A DNA stretch of 9,705 nt. Origin: Clostridium sp. CAG:1193. Lineage in GTDB: Bacteria > Bacillota_I > Bacilli_A > RF39 > UBA660. Numbering within the stretch: position 1 is the stretch's first letter; every line of letters starts with the position of its first letter. The DNA is taken from positions 1-9,705 of the forward strand of contig HF990784.1 in assembly GCA_000436255.1 (NCBI GenBank), given 5' to 3'. Below the pieces are notes generated by a model. It was not told where the DNA came from. It made no database searches and saw only the letters and a program-made list of their open reading frames with translations. A program made the position numbers and the translations under genes. This document shows, piece by piece, positions 7,243 through 9,705 of the stretch.

Positions 7243-7761
7243 ATGAAAATTTTTATGATAAGGCACGGTAAAGCAGATTATAGTTATGGTGATGCTCATA
7301 ATTTTATTGGGCATGGACATGATTTGGCCAAATTAAGTGAAGAATATATTGAAGATGTAATAAAGACATCTAAAGATTCACGTTTGAAAGAAGCAACACT
7401 TATTGTGTCTTCACCATATACTAGAGCGCTGCAAACAGCTGCAATTATATCAAAAGAAACAGGATTAGATATAAAAATAGAACCTGATTTGAGAGAGTGG
7501 GAACCTGATAAAACATATCAATATAAAGCAAATGAAATGAAAGAATATTATAAGGATTATATTAAGAATAATGGTATTCCACCAGTTGATAGAGTAGTAA
7601 ACTGGGAATCAAAAGAACATTTGAAAAGAAGAGTTCAAGATATAATAAAGAAATATAGTAATTATGAATGTATTATTTTTGTTTTCCATAAAATGGCAAT
7701 TCAATCAATAACTGAAATTGAAAATATCTCTCCAGCTGAAATAATTGAGGTTATACAATAG
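7243..7761 (+). CDS. Histidine phosphatase superfamily protein (phosphoglycerate mutase-like)
   Basis: 172 residues, cytoplasmic, no signal or membrane segment. The N-terminal strand ends in RHG (7-9), so H8 is the residue phosphorylated during catalysis. SSPYTRALQTA (56-66) supplies R61, LREW (83-86) the probable acid/base E85, and VFHKMAIQ (147-154) the second catalytic H149. The usual Gly after that histidine is Lys (K150). The C-terminus SPAEIIEV is the typical final strand. All five core residues are present, so activity on a phosphorylated small molecule or protein is likely; the substrate cannot be told. ATG 7243 has a strong ribosome binding site GAGGAGA. It sits between the broken penicillin-binding protein gene and the recombinase unit, so it is either cargo of the element or a trapped host fragment. 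A terminator-like hairpin follows at 7845. Confidence 0.85.
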   Translation: MKIFMIRHGKADYSYGDAHNFIGHGHDLAKLSEEYIEDVIKTSKDSRLKEATLIVSSPYTRALQTAAIISKETGLDIKIEPDLREWEPDKTYQYKANEMKEYYKDYIKNNGIPPVDRVVNWESKEHLKRRVQDIIKKYSNYECIIFVFHKMAIQSITEIENISPAEIIEVIQ

Positions 7762-7844
7762 TAAAAATAATTTATATTTAATAATGATTAATGAAAAAAT
7801 GTCAAATAAAATACAATCAGTAATTAGATCTACCTTAAAATCAT
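7762..7844. other. AT-rich gap between phosphatase and recombinase unit
   Basis: No gene. TACAAT (7812-7817) is the best -10 candidate for the recombinase unit, but the best -35 (TTAATG, 7788-7793, 18-base spacer) matches at only 3 of 6 positions, so no promoter is called. Confidence 0.4.
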
Positions 7845-7846
7845 AC
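7827..7846 (+). other. Second att-like sequence upstream of the recombinase unit
   Basis: GATCTACCTTAAAATCATAC aligns with the junction at 7045-7065 at 16 of 20 positions with a single one-base gap, beginning with an identical GATCTAC, in the same orientation. It lies where phage-type serine integrases often keep their attachment site, just before the integrase transcription unit. In DNA this AT-rich the match could be chance. Confidence 0.28.
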
Positions 7847-7870
7847 ACTTCCATTAGTGGAGGTGTTTTT
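7845..7870 (+). terminator. Terminator-like hairpin that also buries the Shine-Dalgarno of the next gene
   Basis: ACACTTCCA (7845-7853) pairs with TGGAGGTGT (7858-7866) through 9 bp with one T-G wobble, loop TTAG, followed by four more T (five counting T7866) before ATATG. The 3' arm contains GGAGGTG (7859-7865), an excellent ribosome binding site 7 bases before the ATG at 7873. Folding would therefore both tend to end transcripts from the phosphatase and block initiation on the small protein. It is the most GC-rich stem in the window. Confidence 0.65.
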
Positions 7871-7872
7871 AT

Positions 7873-8031
7873 ATGTTTGAAACTCCAAGAATAATAGTAC
7901 TTGAATATGAATTAATAATAAATAAAAAATTATATGATCAAGGTGTAATTACTGAACAACAATATGATGAAGTTTGTAAAATTATTTATGAGAAAATTAA
8001 TCGTTGCAGTAAAGAGGTAAAAAGTTGCTAA
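7873..8031 (+). CDS. Small SHOCT-like protein preceding the recombinase
   Basis: 52 residues, MFETPRIIVLEY to EVKSC. ATG 7873 is preceded by GGAGGTG (7859-7865, 7-base spacing). Residues about 17-44 (NKKLYDQGVITEQQYDEVC and onward) fit the SHOCT pattern of a short helix, G-(I/V)-I-T-x-x-x-(F/Y)-(D/E), second helix; SHOCT stretches usually sit at protein ends and help oligomerisation or nucleic acid contact. Three cysteines (35, 45, 52) are notable for a short protein. The stop TAA overlaps AAGGAGGT (8030-8037), the ribosome binding site of the recombinase, so the two are translated together. Small proteins just ahead of large serine recombinases are common in Firmicutes elements, and a directionality or regulatory role is plausible but not shown. 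Expression is probably limited by the upstream hairpin. Confidence 0.75.
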   Translation: MFETPRIIVLEYELIINKKLYDQGVITEQQYDEVCKIIYEKINRCSKEVKSC

Positions 8032-8042
8032 GGAGGTAGATT

Positions 8043-9705
8043 ATGAGATTTTATAAAGTCAGAGAAGAAATCTTAAAAGGCAAAAACATTTCCGAACTAC
8101 CTTTAAGAGTTACTTTTTATGCCCGTGTTTCTACCGAAAGTGATGAACAATTAAACTCTTTAGATAATCAAATATCTTTTTTTGAAAATTTTATAAAGTC
8201 AAATAAAAATTGGACTTATGTTAATGGCTACATAGATGAAGGCATTAGTGGTAGCACTGTTAAAAGAAGAAAAAAGTTTTTACAAATGATTGATGATGCT
8301 AAATCTGGCTATTTTGATTTAATAGTTACAAAAGAAGTTTCTAGATTTTCTAGAAATTTATCTGATAGTATCAAATATACACAAGAATTACTTGCTAATG
8401 ATGTTGGTGTATATTTTCAATCAAATGGAATAAATACTTATGATCCTAACTCTGAATTTATACTTAATATGATGGGAAGTGTTGCTCAAGAAGAGGTTAA
8501 AAGACTTTCTTCTCGTGTTAAATGGGGACATAAAGAAGCAATTAAAAAAGGTAGAGTTTTAGGTTCTAATTCAATTACTGGATATAAAAAAGATGATGCT
8601 AAATTAGTAATTGTAGAAGAAGAAGCAAAAAAAATAAGAAAAATTTTTGAATTGTATGCTACGGGTAAATATGGTTTTTATAAATTAGCAACGGAATTAC
8701 ATAGACAAGGTATAAATAATTATAAAGAAAATATTTATGATAAGGATACATTAAAAAGAATTATACAGAATCCTAAATATAAAGGTTTTTATCGTGGACA
8801 TACTACTGAAACGATTGATTATAGAACTAAACAAAGAGTTTATATACCACAAGAAGAACAAGTGATATATAAAGATGAAAGAGTCCCAGCCATAGTTGAT
8901 GAAAGAGTACCAGCCATAGTTAGTGAAGAATTATGGAATCGTGCAAACAAGATATTAGATAGCAGAAGTACACTAATGAAAGCAAGTAATGGCAATGCCA
9001 AAAGAGCCGAAAGAAAATATTGTTATACTACAAAAATATTTTGTAGTGAACACAATGTTTCTTACCAGAGAATGTCAAGCAAAGGAAAACAAACGAAGCC
9101 TAGATGGGCTTGTGGTAATTATGTAAAATATAGACTAGATGCTTGTGAAAGTCCAATAATTGCAGAAATGGACATGAATAATGTTTTTGTAATTATTATG
9201 GAACAAGTATTTAATAATAAAAATGAAATTATAAAAGAAATGTTAGATTATTATTCTAATTTAAAAATAGATAACAATTATCAATTTGAAATTTCAAAAT
9301 TAAAAAAAGAAATCAAAACTATTGAAACAAAAAAAGAAAAGTTATTAGAATTGAATATTGATGGTAGTATTAATAATCTAGAATTTAAAGAAAGAAATGA
9401 TAAATATAATGAAGATATATCATTTTTAGATATAAGAATTGGAAAAATAGAACAAGAAAGAAAGATTATGTCTGATAGTTTTAGTAATATCAATATTATT
9501 GAAGATGCTATTAAAAAACAAGTTGATTATAAAAATAATGTTAATGAATTTGTAGATAAGTTTTTGGAGGAAATTATAGTCTATAAGGAGGACAATGATA
9601 GACATAAATTAATGCTAAAAATTTATCTGAATTTATTGAAAAAACCAATTCCTACTGGAAAAGGTGCTAGGCACATAGACGATGATAAATACTCGCCAAT
9701 ATTTA
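8043..9705 (+). CDS. Large serine recombinase (site-specific integrase/resolvase), 3' end outside window
   Basis: ATG 8043 follows AAGGAGGT (8030-8037). The frame is open for 554 codons plus one base to the window edge without a stop; Tn5397/TndX-type enzymes are about 530-560 residues, so little is probably missing. Catalytic domain 21-165: LRVTFYARVST holds nucleophile S30, NSLDNQ (38-43), DEGISG (65-70), KEVSRFSRN (97-105) with active-site arginines, then the VAQEEVKRLS helix (147-156). The Recombinase domain about 175-300 includes GYKKDD, NPKYKGFYRG and VSEELWNRAN. A zinc ribbon has C334, H337, C357 and C368, with CxxH replacing the usual CxxC. A coiled coil (about 413-475, KLKKEIKTIETKKEKL) should control synapsis and directionality. 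It cuts and exchanges DNA through a serine-linked intermediate. Residues 278-293 carry an 8-residue tandem duplication. This is the likely enzyme responsible for the insertion at about 7053. Confidence 0.93.
   Translation, partial: MRFYKVREEILKGKNISELPLRVTFYARVSTESDEQLNSLDNQISFFENFIKSNKNWTYVNGYIDEGISGSTVKRRKKFLQMIDDAKSGYFDLIVTKEVSRFSRNLSDSIKYTQELLANDVGVYFQSNGINTYDPNSEFILNMMGSVAQEEVKRLSSRVKWGHKEAIKKGRVLGSNSITGYKKDDAKLVIVEEEAKKIRKIFELYATGKYGFYKLATELHRQGINNYKENIYDKDTLKRIIQNPKYKGFYRGHTTETIDYRTKQRVYIPQEEQVIYKDERVPAIVDERVPAIVSEELWNRANKILDSRSTLMKASNGNAKRAERKYCYTTKIFCSEHNVSYQRMSSKGKQTKPRWACGNYVKYRLDACESPIIAEMDMNNVFVIIMEQVFNNKNEIIKEMLDYYSNLKIDNNYQFEISKLKKEIKTIETKKEKLLELNIDGSINNLEFKERNDKYNEDISFLDIRIGKIEQERKIMSDSFSNINIIEDAIKKQVDYKNNVNEFVDKFLEEIIVYKEDNDRHKLMLKIYLNLLKKPIPTGKGARHIDDDKYSPIF
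8874..8921 (+). repeat. 24-bp in-frame tandem duplication inside the recombinase gene
   Basis: Units 8874-8897 and 8898-8921 differ at one base (GTCCCA against GTACCA) and each encodes DERVPAIV. The family normally has a single (V/H)-x-A-I-(V/I)-S/D-E-E-L-W stretch here, so one copy is extra. It looks like recent replication slippage preserving frame. Confidence 0.9.

Larger units (their letters stand above)
7053..9705 (+). mobile_element. Integrated element with a large serine recombinase (left part; right end outside window)
   Basis: The left limit is the break in the penicillin-binding protein gene. Contents in order: perfect hairpin, gene tail remnant, histidine phosphatase, att-like site, terminator/Shine-Dalgarno hairpin, SHOCT-like small protein, large serine recombinase. 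The recombinase region uses CGT, GCC, ACC and TCC codons more than the genes before 7053, consistent with a different origin. No transposase or terminal inverted repeats are seen, as expected for serine integrase elements. If the recombinase gene lies at the right end, as in Tn5397-like elements, the whole could be only about 2.7 kb; it may also be much longer. Confidence 0.55.

Noticed and set aside
8874..8921. Repeat as a CRISPR unit
   Set aside because: Only two abutting copies, no spacer, and in frame inside a coding domain.
9281..9493. 70-codon open frame on the - strand
   Set aside because: It lies wholly inside the coiled-coil part of the recombinase, has no ribosome binding site, and its Leu/Ser/Ile-rich protein is the expected antisense of Lys/Glu/Asn-rich coding DNA.
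1..9705. TGA read as tryptophan (mycoplasma-type code)
   Set aside because: Trp residues at conserved positions (for example in the penicillin-binding and phosphatase proteins) use TGG, and no conserved protein here needs read-through of an internal TGA.

Overview
The window is very AT-rich low-GC Firmicutes/Bacilli-type DNA (roughly three quarters A+T by eye). Genes are packed on the + strand, with GGAGG/GGTG-type ribosome binding sites, T-tract hairpin terminators and TTGACA/TATAAT promoters. TGG codes Trp and genes stop with TAA/TAG/TGA, so nothing requires a recoded TGA. Gene content (BspA-like leucine-rich repeat protein, fused FtsX-type ABC exporters, SpoVD/FtsI-type penicillin-binding protein, large serine recombinase) suggests an uncultured gut-type member of the Bacilli or Clostridia; species cannot be named from sequence alone.

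Layout. (1) 1-402: the C-terminal 133 residues of a BspA-type leucine-rich repeat protein whose start is outside the window, then 377 bases without a gene, holding a clear terminator (594-624), a cluster of ATTAATG half-sites and an extended -10 promoter. (2) 780-5451: two tandem, translationally coupled ABC genes, each with an N-terminal ATPase fused to a four-helix FtsX/MacB-type permease, probably forming one heterodimeric export or stress-response transporter. (3) 5474-6151: a compact transcription unit with a near-perfect promoter, a GreA-like transcript cleavage factor (true start 5536, not the upstream in-frame ATG at 5491, which lies in the promoter) and a terminator. (4) 6177-7094: the N-terminal half of a class B penicillin-binding protein that breaks exactly at its catalytic SxxK motif. 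(5) About 7053 to the window end: what looks like an integrated element carrying a hairpin, a broken gene tail, a histidine phosphatase, a second site resembling the insertion junction, a hairpin that buries a Shine-Dalgarno sequence, a 52-residue SHOCT-like protein and a large serine recombinase still open at base 9705.

How it fits together. The serine recombinase and the clean break in the penicillin-binding protein gene are best explained as one event: site-specific integration with the crossover in the active-site codons, so that the missing transpeptidase half would lie beyond the recombinase. If so, excision would restore the cell-wall enzyme, as for skin-type elements that interrupt sporulation genes. 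This is inference: the right junction is not in the window.
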